Shown: positions 1-9,630 of the stretch, in pieces
How positions within the stretch are numbered: position 1 is the first letter of the stretch
How the letters are laid out: the number at the start of each line of letters is the position of its first letter
Origin: Sedimentisphaerales bacterium
GTDB lineage: Bacteria > Planctomycetota > Phycisphaerae > Sedimentisphaerales > UBA12454
Length of the DNA stretch: 47,819 nt
NCBI GenBank assembly: GCA_016930635.1
Contig: JAFGGI010000024.1
Location: 1 to 47,819, forward strand
Direction of reading: 5' to 3'
Translations under genes and position numbers: made by a program
The notes under the pieces: generated by a model
Seen by the model: the letters and a program-made list of their open reading frames with translations, nothing else
The model's database searches: none
What the model was told of the DNA's origin: nothing

Positions 1-765
1 CGCCGCAGTTCGATACACATTATTGATGTTCGCCAGACTCTCAAAGGAATTATCCTCGCCAAAAAACTGATTTCCGATGTAGTCTCGAAAGGCAAGGATG
101 TTGTCTTTGTCGGCACTAAGCGCCAGGCGCACAAGCCGGTAAAAGCAGCGGCCGAAGCAGCAGGTATGCACTATATTACGACACGATGGCTCGGCGGTTC
201 ACTGACAAACTTCAGAACAATCCATTCACGTATTCAGAGACTTGAAGAGCTCGAATCAATGTTAGAGGACGGCTCTATAGAATCGGAGAGCAAGAAAAGG
301 GCTTCAACGCTCAAGCGTGAGCTTCGCAAAATCAAGGCAAATCTCGAGGGTATCCGAAATCTGAAGAATATCCCGGGAGTGATAGTTGCTGTTGATGCTC
401 GCAAAGAGTCGCTTGCACTGCGGGAGGCCAGAAAAATGGGAGTCCCTACCATAGCGATTATAGATACCGACTCCGACCCTGACCTTGTTGACCTTGCGAT
501 ACCTGCAAATGACGATTCGGTCAAGGCGATAGAGCTGATAACCAATGAGCTGGTCGCTGCAGTAGTCGAAGGCAAAACTATGTATAAGGCCATTGCGAAA
601 GAGGCTGAGCCTGTTCGAAAGCCGCGCCTCAAACGGCGTTCGATCGCCAGGGCAACGGGAAATGACGACAGGGATTCTCAATCCGCTGCTACCAGTCAGG
701 CTGTTGCCCAGGCAGAACCGCCGGCACAGACCGAATCGGATCAGGCACCGCAGGCTGCTAATTAA
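1..765 (+). CDS. rpsB: 30S ribosomal protein S2 (5' end cut by window edge)
   Basis: Structural protein of the small ribosomal subunit. The frame is open from base 1, so the true start lies upstream; an internal ATG at 166 is not the start. The translation carries S2 landmarks in order: VHII-like IHIIDVRQT, VFVGTKRQA, the HYITTRWLGGSLTNF block, the GVIVAVDARKESLALREA strand, and IAIIDTDSDPDLVDLAIPANDDS. The last ~50 residues are an Ala/Gln/Pro-rich tail beyond the conserved S2 core, which is lineage-variable. It is followed at 864 by tsf, the classical rpsB-tsf pairing, so the two are probably co-transcribed from a promoter outside the window. Confidence 0.96.
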   Translation, partial: RRSSIHIIDVRQTLKGIILAKKLISDVVSKGKDVVFVGTKRQAHKPVKAAAEAAGMHYITTRWLGGSLTNFRTIHSRIQRLEELESMLEDGSIESESKKRASTLKRELRKIKANLEGIRNLKNIPGVIVAVDARKESLALREARKMGVPTIAIIDTDSDPDLVDLAIPANDDSVKAIELITNELVAAVVEGKTMYKAIAKEAEPVRKPRLKRRSIARATGNDDRDSQSAATSQAVAQAEPPAQTESDQAPQAAN

Positions 766-863
766 GACAAACATATCGGCTGTACCTTGAAAATAAGAAC
801 AGCCGGTTTCTATACATTTGGAAATTAATTTCTATTAAGAATAAGTAATCAGGAGATAACAAG

Positions 864-1730
864 ATGGCAGAAATTTCATCAGCTTTAGTTATGAAGCTTC
901 GCAAAATGAGCGGTCAGGGAATGATGGACTGCAAAAAGGCGCTTGAGGAAAACGACGGAAATCTTGAAGAAGCTATGACAGCACTTCGCAAAAAAGGTCT
1001 GGCTACGCTTGCTAAAAGAGCCGATAGAGACACAACTGAAGGTACGGTTGTATGTGTTATAGCCCCTGACGGCAGAGAGGCTGCAATGGCTACACTTTGC
1101 TGCGAAACTGATTTCGTCGCAAAGAGTGACGACTTTATCAATACCACCAGGATTCTCAATGACTATCTGCTTTGCTGTGACAGCCCCGAAGGCGCTCAGG
1201 CATTGCTGGATACCGAAAAAGATTCGAAAAAGTTTTCAGAAGTTTTGACTGAATGTGTCAGCAAGACCGGCGAAAAAATGGAATTAGGAAATTATGCAAA
1301 GTTCAAACTCACCGGCCCAGGCCTTATTTCTACTTATGTCCATTTCAACGGGAAAATCGGCGTAATGATAGAAATTGAAACGGATACTCAACAAGTTGCC
1401 GACAATGAACAGTTCAAGCTTATCGCCAAGGACATAGCGATGCACATTACAGCGATTAATCCGCTTGCTCTGGATGAATCCGGCATTGATGCCGAAACAA
1501 TTGAAAAGGAAAGAGCCATAGCTGCTGAGCAGGTCAAGGGCAAACCTGAAAATATCATTGAAAAGATTATAGACGGCAAAATAAAGAAGTTTTTTGCCGA
1601 CAATTGTCTGCTGGAGCAGGGCTTTGTGAAGGACGAAAAGGTTCAGGTCAAGAAAGTTATCGCCGACGCTGCAAAGGCAGCCGGCGGAACAGCAACGATA
1701 AAAAGATTTGTACGATTCGCTATAGGATAA
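864..1730 (+). CDS. tsf: Elongation factor Ts
   Basis: Guanine nucleotide exchange factor that recharges EF-Tu during translation. The 288-aa length is typical. The N-terminal UBA-like part (ISSALVMKLRKMSGQGMMDCKKALEE, residues 4-29) is diagnostic, followed by the core motif ETDFVAKSDDF (about 78-88) and a dimerisation region containing MHITAINPLALDES. An AGGAG ribosome-binding site lies just upstream of ATG 864. It sits between rpsB and pyrH, a conserved bacterial order. A terminator-like hairpin follows at 1737-1782, so pyrH expression may be partly uncoupled. Confidence 0.96.
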   Translation: MAEISSALVMKLRKMSGQGMMDCKKALEENDGNLEEAMTALRKKGLATLAKRADRDTTEGTVVCVIAPDGREAAMATLCCETDFVAKSDDFINTTRILNDYLLCCDSPEGAQALLDTEKDSKKFSEVLTECVSKTGEKMELGNYAKFKLTGPGLISTYVHFNGKIGVMIEIETDTQQVADNEQFKLIAKDIAMHITAINPLALDESGIDAETIEKERAIAAEQVKGKPENIIEKIIDGKIKKFFADNCLLEQGFVKDEKVQVKKVIADAAKAAGGTATIKRFVRFAIG

Positions 1731-1736
1731 TATAAT

Positions 1737-1782
1737 AAGCGCCCCCGTTACTTGCCGCCGGGCAGGTCAGGGGTGCTTTTTT
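1737..1782 (+). terminator. Intrinsic terminator or attenuator between tsf and pyrH
   Basis: The arms AAGCGCCCC (1737-1745) and GGGGTGCTT (1770-1778) pair, with an inner TGCC/GGCA stem in the loop, and the 3' arm runs into six T. It lies 6 bases after the tsf stop, with pyrH starting 31 bases further on. It may end or attenuate rpsB-tsf transcription before pyrH. Confidence 0.75.
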
Positions 1783-1813
1783 ATGCTCGTGTTTTCAGAT
1801 TAAGGCGGCCAGG

Positions 1814-2530
1814 ATGAGCGAACTGAAATATAAAAGGATTCTTCTGAAACTAAGCGGCGAAAGTTTTTGTCAAAGCGGCGGCTTTGGCATCGAAGGCACC
1901 CAACTCGACTCTATTGCTGAACGCATCGTCCAGATACAAAAACTCGGCACACAAATTGCCATCGTTGTCGGAGGAGGCAATTTTCTCAGAGGCGAAACCT
2001 TCAGCCGGGCAAGTCATATCCCTCGCCATACCGCCGACTATATGGGAATGCTCGCAACGGTTATCAATGCCTGTGCACTGCAGGAAACCCTTGAAAAGCT
2101 CGGTCAGCCCACACGCGTCTTAAGTGCGATAGAGGTCTCTGCTATTTGTGAGCCTTTCATCCGCAGAAGGGCGATAAGACATCTCGAGCAGGACAGGGTC
2201 GCTATTCTTGCCGGAGGAACAGGAAACCCGTTTTTCTCTACCGACACCTGTGCAGCACTTCGCGCATCGGAGCTTGATGCTGATGTTATCATAAAAGCGA
2301 CAAAGGTTGACGGTGTTTACGATGACGACCCCGTTAAGAATCCGCAGGCAAAACTGTTTGATTCGCTCACATATCAGGATGTGCTGAATAAAAACCTGCG
2401 GATTATGGACCATACCGCGATAAGTATGTGCAGCGAAAATAAAATTCCTGTTGTCGTTCTGAATATTTTCCAGACCGGCAACATAACAAAAGCTATTTTA
2501 GGTGAAAAAATCGGTACGGTTATTTCTTAA
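1814..2530 (+). CDS. pyrH: UMP kinase
   Basis: Phosphorylates UMP to UDP in pyrimidine nucleotide synthesis; amino-acid-kinase fold and usually hexameric. At 238 aa the length is right for PyrH. Visible motifs: RILLKLSGESF near the N-terminus (phosphate-binding Lys), IVVGGGNFLRG (about 55-65), ILAGGTGNPFFSTDT (about 133-147), VIIKATKVDGVYDDDP (about 158-173), and a C-terminal INGVVS-equivalent GTVIS. Start ATG 1814 has only a weak purine stretch upstream. It precedes frr, giving the conserved rpsB-tsf-pyrH-frr order. Confidence 0.96.
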   Translation: MSELKYKRILLKLSGESFCQSGGFGIEGTQLDSIAERIVQIQKLGTQIAIVVGGGNFLRGETFSRASHIPRHTADYMGMLATVINACALQETLEKLGQPTRVLSAIEVSAICEPFIRRRAIRHLEQDRVAILAGGTGNPFFSTDTCAALRASELDADVIIKATKVDGVYDDDPVKNPQAKLFDSLTYQDVLNKNLRIMDHTAISMCSENKIPVVVLNIFQTGNITKAILGEKIGTVIS

Positions 2531-2548
2531 TTTTGTCAGGAGACAGCT

Positions 2549-3109
2549 ATGCCGCAACAAAAAACGATAAATGAACACAAAAATATGATGGAAAAGGCTC
2601 TTGAGTTTCTGCACGCCGAACTGAAATCCGTCAGAACAGGCAGGGCATCGACAGGACTTGTTGAAAATCTCAAGGTTGATTACTATGGAACACCGACGCC
2701 GTTAAAGCAGATTGCTGCACTGTCTGCACCGGAGGCAAGTATGATAGCTATAAAGCCTTTTGATATCAGTTCTATAAAGGAGATTGAAAAAGCAATTCGC
2801 AACAGCGACCTTAGCTTGGCGCCTATCTGTGATGGAAAAATAGTCAGGCTTAACATCCCGCCCCTTTCAGGAGAAAGACGACAGCAGCTTATCGCACAGG
2901 TTAAACAGCTCGGAGAACAATCGAAAGTCAGCATCCGTAATATACGCAGAGATGCCAACAAAAAACTCGAGTCTCTTGAAAAGGCTAAAACCATTACGGA
3001 AGATGATCGTGATAAGGGCAAAAAGATAATCGATGACCTGACCAAAGAATTTACTGATAAAATAGATGCCGTTATCAAAACAAAATCGGATGAGATAGTG
3101 CAGGATTAA
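2549..3109 (+). CDS. frr: Ribosome recycling factor
   Basis: Splits post-termination ribosomes together with EF-G. The 186-aa length is standard. Conserved features include LKSVRTGRAST (about 25-35), VDYYGTPTPLKQIA (about 44-57), the RLNIPPLSGERRQQL block (about 106-120) and KVSIRNIRRDANK (about 133-145), followed by the C-terminal coiled-coil arm. AGGAG lies ahead of ATG 2549. The gene starts 18 bases after pyrH, consistent with one transcript. Confidence 0.96.
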   Translation: MPQQKTINEHKNMMEKALEFLHAELKSVRTGRASTGLVENLKVDYYGTPTPLKQIAALSAPEASMIAIKPFDISSIKEIEKAIRNSDLSLAPICDGKIVRLNIPPLSGERRQQLIAQVKQLGEQSKVSIRNIRRDANKKLESLEKAKTITEDDRDKGKKIIDDLTKEFTDKIDAVIKTKSDEIVQD

Positions 3110-3166
3110 CAGCCGGCCTGACGGTCGACTTAATAAATCTCAAAAACATAATTTGGAGGGGACCAA

Positions 3167-6151
3167 ATGCGGCCTTACAACATTATTTTCAAAAGAAAGA
3201 ATCTTCTGGGCGTGCTGATTTTCATTGGAGTACTTTTCCTGATAATCTTCTTTGCTGTTCCGCTGTATCTTTCGAGTAACAGCGGGAAAAATCTGATCCT
3301 CGGCAAAATAAACAATTCGATTGACGGCAAAGTTGAGGTCGATTCTTTTTCGATGGGATGGTTTGCAGGCTTAAAGGCAGACAAGCTGAACTTTACAGAC
3401 AACAAAGGCCTGATGAAACTTACCGCCGAACAAATTGCCGCTCAGCTTAAATACCTTTCACTGCTTGGCGGAAAGGTGATGATTGACCAGGCTGTGATAG
3501 ACAAACCTTTCCTTACGGTAACGATTGACCACAGCAAACCGATTCAGACAGAACAAAGTACCAAATCTGTCCACTCAGGCAAAAAAGCATCAGTTCCGCC
3601 TTTGCCGCTGGACCAGATGGACCTGACGATAAACGACGGCAATATCAGAGTCAGTTCACTAAATGCAGACCAGACAGTGGAGACTTTGGAAATTAAGGAT
3701 ATAAACAGCAAAATTGCCGTCAACCCACCGCCCGGCAAAAGCAGTTTCGATGTTTCTATGACCGTAGCAGGTGCGAACGAAGTCTCTGACATCACGGCAG
3801 TCGGCGAAATAAAAACTGCCAAAAAACAATGGTCCCTGGCAGGTGCCACAGGAAATCTTAAAATAAAAGTCAACGACCTTGAACTTGCTGCTTTGGCGCC
3901 GCTGTTCGAAATATTCGATGTGAACGCAACCGCCAAAGGAAGGGTAGAGGCCGATATAAATGCTCAAATGAAAAACGGGCTGTTCGAAAATCTCCAGGGC
4001 ACAGTCAATGCAAGTGATCTCGATGTGTCAGGCTCATTTCTAAAAGGTGACAGACTGCAGACTTCTAAATTAGAGGCAGATGCGAAACTCAGCACTACCG
4101 AAACATCAATAAATATTGATCATTTAAAAATAGAAACGGACGGCTTAACTGCTGACGTAAAAGGTACCGTACCGAAAACGCTAAAGAGTCTTGAAGATTT
4201 CTTAAAAGCCGATTCCCCCGATACGCTCCAGGGAGAATTTGACTGCGACCTTGCCAAAAGCTTAAAGCAGATTAAGACCATTTCAAATTTCAAGGAAGAC
4301 TTCGACATAAGATACGGCAGGGTGAGCGGAACCGTAAATACCGAAGCTAAAAACGGAACGAGAATTGTTGAGACAAAGGTAAAGTTCTGGGCCCTGGAAG
4401 GAAAATTTCCTGTAAAACAAATTATTCTTTCAGAGCCCATCGACTTCGAAGCAAAGATCGTATCGAGACAGGAAACGATAACGATAGAAAAACTTATTAT
4501 GGATTCGTCCTTTGTCCAGGCCGCCCTTAATGGCACGACGGATAATATGAATTATACCGCCGATGTGGACCTCGTCAGGTTCCAGGCCGATGTGGGCCAG
4601 TTCTTTGAAATAAAACCGAAGCTTCAGGGAACTGCTAAACTCAACGGCAAAGCTTCTCTTGTAAACAGAATACTTACCAGCTCAGGCAATGCTTCCGTCA
4701 GTAATATAATAATAACTATGCCCGACGGCGCAGTGCTTTCAGAACCGACAGCAAGTGTTGGTTATAATTTTAATATTGATGTAGATAACAAAATGGTCAA
4801 TGCAAAAAAACTTGACATCTCCGCTGGGCCCGGGAAAGTTAATATCGACAGTTTCACGATACCGTTAGATAAAAAAACAACGGCCCCGACACAGTTCAAC
4901 ACAACTTTTGCCGTGGACCTCGATAAGTTCGATCCTTGGATAAAAACTTTCGGAAAAACAAACCCAAAAGCACAATTTGCCGGTTTTGCCAAAGGCGACC
5001 TGTCCTTCAAAAAATCGGGAGACATCATCGAAGCATCTACAAAGAAAACTGATATCCAGAATCTAAAGATCACCTCGCCCGGCCAGGAACCATTTAATCA
5101 GTCAACTATGGCAATCTCGTTCGCAGGAAAATTTGACACTAAAAATAAGATATATGACCTTAAAAATCTTATGATAAACAGTCCTCAGATAAATATCTCA
5201 GGTGATATTACTAATGAAGACCTGGGCACAAAAACCAAAACAACCGGCTCGCTAAAAGCAAATTATGACCTCGCAGCAGCAAGCTCGATTATTTCACCTT
5301 TTACACCGAGCGGTTTTAAAGCCACCGGAAAAAGAAATGATTCTCTGTGGTTTTCAAGTACATATCCTAAAAACAATCCGGAACAATTGAGAACGAATCT
5401 TAATGCACAAACAACTTTCGGTTTTGATACCGCTCAGTATATGGGCCTGGATATCGGCAAAAGCGACTTTGACGTAAAGATCAAAGACGGGATTATGACG
5501 ATTGCGCCGTTCAGCACAACCGTCAACAAAGGCAAGCTCAATTTCGCCGCGACAGCAGACCTTACAACCAATCCTCCGATGCTTAAAACTACTAACCAGA
5601 TGAAAATTTTCGATGCTATTCAGATTAATCAGCAAACAACCGATGCGCTCCTCAAATATGTCAATCCGCTCTTTGCCGATGCCGTTGATATCTCAGGCAT
5701 ATTGAATTTCGATTGCCAGACACTCGCCTTCCCCCTTAAAAAAGGATATAGAAACAGCATCGAAACCACCGGCATACTTGCGATAGACAATATGCGGCTG
5801 GGACAGTCATCTCTGCTGGGACAGATTATTCAACTGACCGGCGCCTCACAGGACCCGGTCTTAACCGTTCAGCCTACAAAACTCGTACTGGCCAACGGCA
5901 TCCTCAGATACGACAATATGCAAATGGACTTTGAAGATAAAAGTATCAACTTCACCGGCCAGATAGGACTGGACAAATCAATGCAAATGACGGTTACACT
6001 GCCCTGGACACATAACGGCCAAAGGATCACTCTGCCGCTGAAAGGTTCTGTTGACAAGCCTGAAATTGATACCGCTAAACTTGCAGAACAAATATTACAG
6101 AAGGAACTTGAAAGACAGGCAGAAAAAATCCTGGAAGATATATTTAAGTAA
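3167..6151 (+). CDS. AsmA-like large envelope protein
   Basis: Predicted inner-membrane-anchored periplasmic protein of 994 aa. One hydrophobic segment (about residues 13-35, LLGVLIFIGVLFLIIFFAVPLYL region with basic flank) is followed by a long beta-rich stretch with repeated patterns such as LxIKDINSKIAVN and LKATGxxxx, typical of AsmA/YhdP/TamB-type lipid-transfer bridge proteins. The C-terminal quarter (TGQIGLDKSMQMTVTLPW) resembles the AsmA C-terminal region, ending in a charged helix. A GGAGG site precedes ATG 3167. The next gene starts 8 bases later, suggesting co-expression. The role in outer-membrane lipid transport is inferred from family only. Confidence 0.7.
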   Translation: MRPYNIIFKRKNLLGVLIFIGVLFLIIFFAVPLYLSSNSGKNLILGKINNSIDGKVEVDSFSMGWFAGLKADKLNFTDNKGLMKLTAEQIAAQLKYLSLLGGKVMIDQAVIDKPFLTVTIDHSKPIQTEQSTKSVHSGKKASVPPLPLDQMDLTINDGNIRVSSLNADQTVETLEIKDINSKIAVNPPPGKSSFDVSMTVAGANEVSDITAVGEIKTAKKQWSLAGATGNLKIKVNDLELAALAPLFEIFDVNATAKGRVEADINAQMKNGLFENLQGTVNASDLDVSGSFLKGDRLQTSKLEADAKLSTTETSINIDHLKIETDGLTADVKGTVPKTLKSLEDFLKADSPDTLQGEFDCDLAKSLKQIKTISNFKEDFDIRYGRVSGTVNTEAKNGTRIVETKVKFWALEGKFPVKQIILSEPIDFEAKIVSRQETITIEKLIMDSSFVQAALNGTTDNMNYTADVDLVRFQADVGQFFEIKPKLQGTAKLNGKASLVNRILTSSGNASVSNIIITMPDGAVLSEPTASVGYNFNIDVDNKMVNAKKLDISAGPGKVNIDSFTIPLDKKTTAPTQFNTTFAVDLDKFDPWIKTFGKTNPKAQFAGFAKGDLSFKKSGDIIEASTKKTDIQNLKITSPGQEPFNQSTMAISFAGKFDTKNKIYDLKNLMINSPQINISGDITNEDLGTKTKTTGSLKANYDLAAASSIISPFTPSGFKATGKRNDSLWFSSTYPKNNPEQLRTNLNAQTTFGFDTAQYMGLDIGKSDFDVKIKDGIMTIAPFSTTVNKGKLNFAATADLTTNPPMLKTTNQMKIFDAIQINQQTTDALLKYVNPLFADAVDISGILNFDCQTLAFPLKKGYRNSIETTGILAIDNMRLGQSSLLGQIIQLTGASQDPVLTVQPTKLVLANGILRYDNMQMDFEDKSINFTGQIGLDKSMQMTVTLPWTHNGQRITLPLKGSVDKPEIDTAKLAEQILQKELERQAEKILEDIFK

Positions 6152-6159
6152 GGGAATAT

Positions 6160-7473
6160 ATGATGTTCGATAAACTGCTTTCTATGCCGAAAGATGTCGG
6201 TAAATTTACACGTTTCCTGTTTTTCCAGATAAGACTCTGGCCCCAGTGCGTCAAACTCTTAATTAAAAATCGCGCCGGCCAGCAGGCTGCAGCACTGGCA
6301 TATCATACTATCTTCGGCCTTGTACCCCTGACAATAGTAATGCTGCTTATCTTTCATTCTCTTCATGCTTTTGACGATATTGGCGTCCAGCTTCGGGAAT
6401 TTGCCTATGAACAAAGTTTTATAAAAAATATCCAGTACTCAGCGCAGCCAGACGACCCAAATGGCGCTGTTTCAATAGCACAGTCGATCGATGAATTCAC
6501 TACTAATTTTTATGAAAAGCTGAACAAAGGTTCAATAACAATAGCAGGCTGTGCAATTATTATATGGGCTGCATTGGCCCTGTTAAATACAATAGAAAAA
6601 TCCTTCAATAATATCTGGCATGTAAGTCGGGGTAGAAATTTTATTCACCGAATAACGAACTACTGGGCACTGCTGACGCTTGGCCCTCTGCTTTTCGGTT
6701 TAGCGGTCTATGTCAATGCTCGATATAGTATTACCAATGCAAATCTTCTGGCATACTTGGGCCCTGTAGTCCCGTTTACAATTGCCGTCATCAGCCTCTT
6801 TGCACTTTATATGCTTATGCCCAGTGCGAAAGTAAGTTCAAGGGCCGCTATATGGGGAGCAATTATTGCCGCTATTGTATGGACGGTTGCAAAGTGGGCT
6901 TTCGGACTGTACATAGTAAAGCTCATTCCGTACAGCAAAGTCTATGGCGTACTTGGTCTGATACCCCTTGGCGTGCTGTGGATATATATTACCTGGCTCA
7001 TAGTCCTCTTCGGCCTGCAGCTTACATTTACAACACAGCACTTAAAAACTTTAGAGGAAGCTGAACGTGCTGCCGCCAAAGCGCCCCAGGAACATTTCCT
7101 TGCAACCGAGCTGCATGTAATGAATATAGTCTCATTCGTCTTTAAGGAATTCGAAAAGAGAAATGCGCCTATCCATACCGAGCTTGTCAGCAGTCATTTG
7201 AATCTGCCTGCGGATTTGACTGAAAATATTTTAAATCATCTCACAAAATCGCAGATTCTTTTGAAAACTACTGAACCGGCCCCAGGCTTTACTCCTTCAA
7301 CTATAGCAGAAAATATTACTCTTGCTGATATCGCCGATGCTGTTGCTGCTGCCAGTTTCATCAAACCTTCCGACCAGTCTTCTGCACTGACACATCTTTG
7401 GCAGCAGCAAAGAGAAAAACTTTCTCAGGTTACCGTCAGACAGGCAATCGGAGAATTTATCCCGCAGGAATGA
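6160..7473 (+). CDS. YihY/BrkB-family integral membrane protein
   Basis: Polytopic membrane protein of 437 aa from the YihY/virulence-factor BrkB family (once misnamed RNase BN). The hallmark RAGQQAAALAYHTIFGLVPLTIVML lies near residue 38-62, followed by the family's NTIEKSFNNIWHVSRGR motif and GVLWIYITWLIVLFGLQL helix. About six membrane segments are visible up to residue ~290. The last ~140 residues are soluble and look helical, possibly a winged-helix-like tail as in some family members. Physiological function of the family is unsettled. It follows the AsmA-like gene by 8 bases and converges on the next gene with 3 bases between stops. Confidence 0.85.
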   Translation: MMFDKLLSMPKDVGKFTRFLFFQIRLWPQCVKLLIKNRAGQQAAALAYHTIFGLVPLTIVMLLIFHSLHAFDDIGVQLREFAYEQSFIKNIQYSAQPDDPNGAVSIAQSIDEFTTNFYEKLNKGSITIAGCAIIIWAALALLNTIEKSFNNIWHVSRGRNFIHRITNYWALLTLGPLLFGLAVYVNARYSITNANLLAYLGPVVPFTIAVISLFALYMLMPSAKVSSRAAIWGAIIAAIVWTVAKWAFGLYIVKLIPYSKVYGVLGLIPLGVLWIYITWLIVLFGLQLTFTTQHLKTLEEAERAAAKAPQEHFLATELHVMNIVSFVFKEFEKRNAPIHTELVSSHLNLPADLTENILNHLTKSQILLKTTEPAPGFTPSTIAENITLADIADAVAAASFIKPSDQSSALTHLWQQQREKLSQVTVRQAIGEFIPQE

Positions 7474-7476
7474 TCC

Positions 7477-8442
7477 CTAATTTTCCTTGGCACGCTCTTC
7501 CAGGATGGACAGCTTGCCTCTGATTTCATCCGCTATTCTGCTGTTTGGGAAATCTCTGATGATCTCCTTTCCCGTCTCCAGGGCCTTGCTCCATTGTTTA
7601 TCGCTGACAACCAGCGCAAATTGAACACCGAGATTGTGAAGTTTGTTCTTGAAGACCTCACTTGCTGCCTCCTGAAGAGCCAGCCCCTCACTTGCTGTCA
7701 GATATTTATCCAGTTCTTTTAATATTCTCAGGCTGTAGTCGGTATCTGCTTTTTTAACCGCCTCGTCCCATGTGGTCAGAAGCTCACGTTTCCGCTCTTC
7801 ACGCTTCTCGACGAGTCGGCCCTTCATCGATTTTGCACTTTCCGAATCAGGATATTTCTGCACCAGTCTTTCGATCTGCACACTCGCGGTACTCCACTGA
7901 TGCTGTTCGAGAAGTTTTTCTATATAACTGATAACATGATTAATTCTTTCCTGTTCAGTTGCATCACGGTATCTGTTGGCGGTTACTTTCAGCTCCTCTG
8001 CAAGCTCTTTATATTCACTCTTTTCAGCAATATCATCTATCATTGCAAAAGTGCCGTCAAAATCCTGCTGATGCAGTTTTTCCAGAACACTTGCCTTCAG
8101 CTGCTGCCTGTCCATATCGCGGTATAAAATCTCCTTTGCAGCCTCGCTCAGTCTGACACCCTGACCGATTTGTTCGAGCAGACTTTTATTTGCGATAATA
8201 GATTCACCGACCTCCTCGGTTTTCTCCTGCTGATACTTGATGATTCTGACCGCTTCGGACAAAAGGAAAATGATCGAAAAAACAGCAACTGTCCCCGCCA
8301 TATAAAGAAGTATAAGAAAGATCCACCGAAAAGCCGGCACCGGACCCGCCAGAACCCCAAAAAGTAAAGCCGCTAAAGACAGTCCCGCAAAAAGGATATA
8401 CCATTGCAGTTGCCAAAATTCTTCAGGCAGTTTCATCTTCAT
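7477..8442 (-). CDS. Membrane protein with TPR-like helical domain
   Basis: Unassigned 321-aa protein. Two hydrophobic segments near the N-terminus (about residues 13-33 and 38-62) form a hairpin anchor. The rest is long amphipathic helices with repeat-like phrases (VLEKLHQQDFDGTFAMIDDIAEKSEYKE; SASVQIERLVQKYPDSESAKSMKGRL; ALETGKEIIRDFPNSRIADEIRGKL) that look like degenerate tetratricopeptide helices, suggesting a protein-interaction scaffold in the cytoplasm. An AAGGAG site lies 8 bases before the ATG, and a plausible promoter is at 8482-8510. I do not recognise a named family. Confidence 0.75.
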   Translation of the reverse strand: MKMKLPEEFWQLQWYILFAGLSLAALLFGVLAGPVPAFRWIFLILLYMAGTVAVFSIIFLLSEAVRIIKYQQEKTEEVGESIIANKSLLEQIGQGVRLSEAAKEILYRDMDRQQLKASVLEKLHQQDFDGTFAMIDDIAEKSEYKELAEELKVTANRYRDATEQERINHVISYIEKLLEQHQWSTASVQIERLVQKYPDSESAKSMKGRLVEKREERKRELLTTWDEAVKKADTDYSLRILKELDKYLTASEGLALQEAASEVFKNKLHNLGVQFALVVSDKQWSKALETGKEIIRDFPNSRIADEIRGKLSILEERAKEN

Positions 8443-8481
8443 AGCACTTTCTCCTTAAACTCTCACAGCAACTATAAACTA

Positions 8482-8510
8482 ATGATAATATCATTTTCCT
8501 TTTTTTGCAA
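8482..8510 (-). promoter_or_regulatory. Putative sigma-70-type promoter for the TPR-like membrane gene
   Basis: Read on the minus strand, TTGCAA (8505-8510) and TATCAT (8482-8487) are separated by exactly 17 bases. Transcription would start near 8475, about 33 bases before the start codon at 8442. The -35 match is imperfect. Confidence 0.45.
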
Positions 8511-8547
8511 GCATAACCTGTTTTAAGCCGTGAGAATTCTCATTATC

Positions 8548-9276
8548 TTATCGGTTTTTCTTCAAATGCTTATTTAATAAAGGCACTTTTTTACCTATTT
8601 CTTCAACAACAAGCCGTGTTATCGTTCTCGCACCTTCTTCGGTAAAATGCGTCCGGTCGTCCCGGTTCATATAGTTACTCTTTTCTTCGCCGAGAGTTTC
8701 ATACAGCTCAACGCTTCTGGCGTGCAGGTCGAGCACCGCGACTTTTTCTTCTTTGCCTACCTCTTTCATCGCGTTAGCGTACTTTTCCAGGCTCAATTCT
8801 ATCTTTCCATCCTTTGTAAAGTTTCTTCGCTCAACTGAAGTCACCAATATCGGCTCAGCACCCGCCTTTCGGCTGTCATCTATATATTTGCGTAAATATT
8901 CCCTATAATCCCCATCAGGATCAGTCGTCCTCTCTTCTTTCCCGGGACAGTCGTTATGCCCGAACTGTATAATCACGAAATCTGCCTTTTCAGCTATAGC
9001 CTCGGCCCACAGTCCTTCTTTTATAAAGCTTTTGGAGCTCCTGCCGTTCTTCGCGAAGTTCTTTATCACAACATCTTTATCGAAAAATTCAGGTATGATT
9101 TGTCCCCAACCCCGCAGCTTATCCTCGCTTTGGTAATCCGCCACGGTCGAATCGCCCACCAATACTATCGTGACAGGCTTTGATAAAACTTCTGACATTT
9201 TGGTATTCTCCGAAACACAGCCGTTAAAATAAAGCAACAATGAGCACAACAGAACAAAAAGTACGAACCTACCCAT
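8548..9276 (-). CDS. SGNH-hydrolase esterase, rhamnogalacturonan acetylesterase-like, probable lipoprotein
   Basis: Likely removes acetyl or other acyl groups from polysaccharides outside the cytoplasm. SGNH blocks are visible: VLVGDSTVADY with nucleophile Ser43, QFGHND with Asn108, and DRTHF with Asp207 and His210 as the acid/base pair. The spacing and the DST/HND wording fit the rhamnogalacturonan acetylesterase subgroup. The N-terminus is a hydrophobic signal ending in FNGC (Cys20), suggesting lipid attachment, although the lipobox is not ideal. At 242 aa it is a normal length for a single-domain SGNH enzyme. It stands alone between the TPR-like gene and a 354-base spacer. The substrate is inferred, not shown. 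Confidence 0.82.
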   Translation of the reverse strand: MGRFVLFVLLCSLLLYFNGCVSENTKMSEVLSKPVTIVLVGDSTVADYQSEDKLRGWGQIIPEFFDKDVVIKNFAKNGRSSKSFIKEGLWAEAIAEKADFVIIQFGHNDCPGKEERTTDPDGDYREYLRKYIDDSRKAGAEPILVTSVERRNFTKDGKIELSLEKYANAMKEVGKEEKVAVLDLHARSVELYETLGEEKSNYMNRDDRTHFTEEGARTITRLVVEEIGKKVPLLNKHLKKNR

Positions 9277-9540
9277 ATTAGTACGTCTTTCACATCAAGC
9301 ATAACGTCATAAGCTTAATATACTAATGATACCATATTCGCTCCCATTTGTCATCTGTTACTTGACAAATTTGTCATTGCTCGGCAAATTGACTGTCTGT
9401 TTCGTGTATATTTTATGCAACATCGCATCAAAGCTTGCAAATCTTGCAATTTCTTCCTGCGCCGAAAAGTTACTACCTAAATCAGCCTTTACGCCCCGTT
9501 TTTCAATCCCCGTTTCCTCCCGACATTGCTAAAAATCTGC
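9277..9540. other. Intergenic spacer with a 12-bp palindrome
   Basis: No convincing gene is seen. A perfect palindrome GACAAATTTGTC lies at 9364-9375, roughly 90 bases upstream of the esterase start (minus strand) and about 180 bases upstream of the sigma-54 site. It could be an operator for either direction, but nothing identifies a regulator. Confidence 0.3.
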
Positions 9541-9557
9541 TGGCACAGTCTTTGCAC
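9541..9557 (+). promoter_or_regulatory. Sigma-54 (RpoN) -24/-12 promoter
   Basis: TGGCAC at 9541-9546 and TTGCA at 9552-9556 place GG and GC exactly 10 bases apart, the strict RpoN geometry. The predicted start is near 9567, giving a leader of about 64 bases before the ATG at 9631. No enhancer-binding activator gene is visible in the window. Confidence 0.68.
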
Positions 9558-9630
9558 ATAATCCCCTCCAAGGACACGCTCTAACTGGCACGAGGCCGCG
9601 AGAAGAAGACTCTATGAGGATGACAACAAA

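Noticed and set aside
9326-9532. 68-codon frame in the esterase/sigma-54 spacer
   Set aside because: No ribosome-binding site, odd composition, and overlaps likely regulatory DNA.
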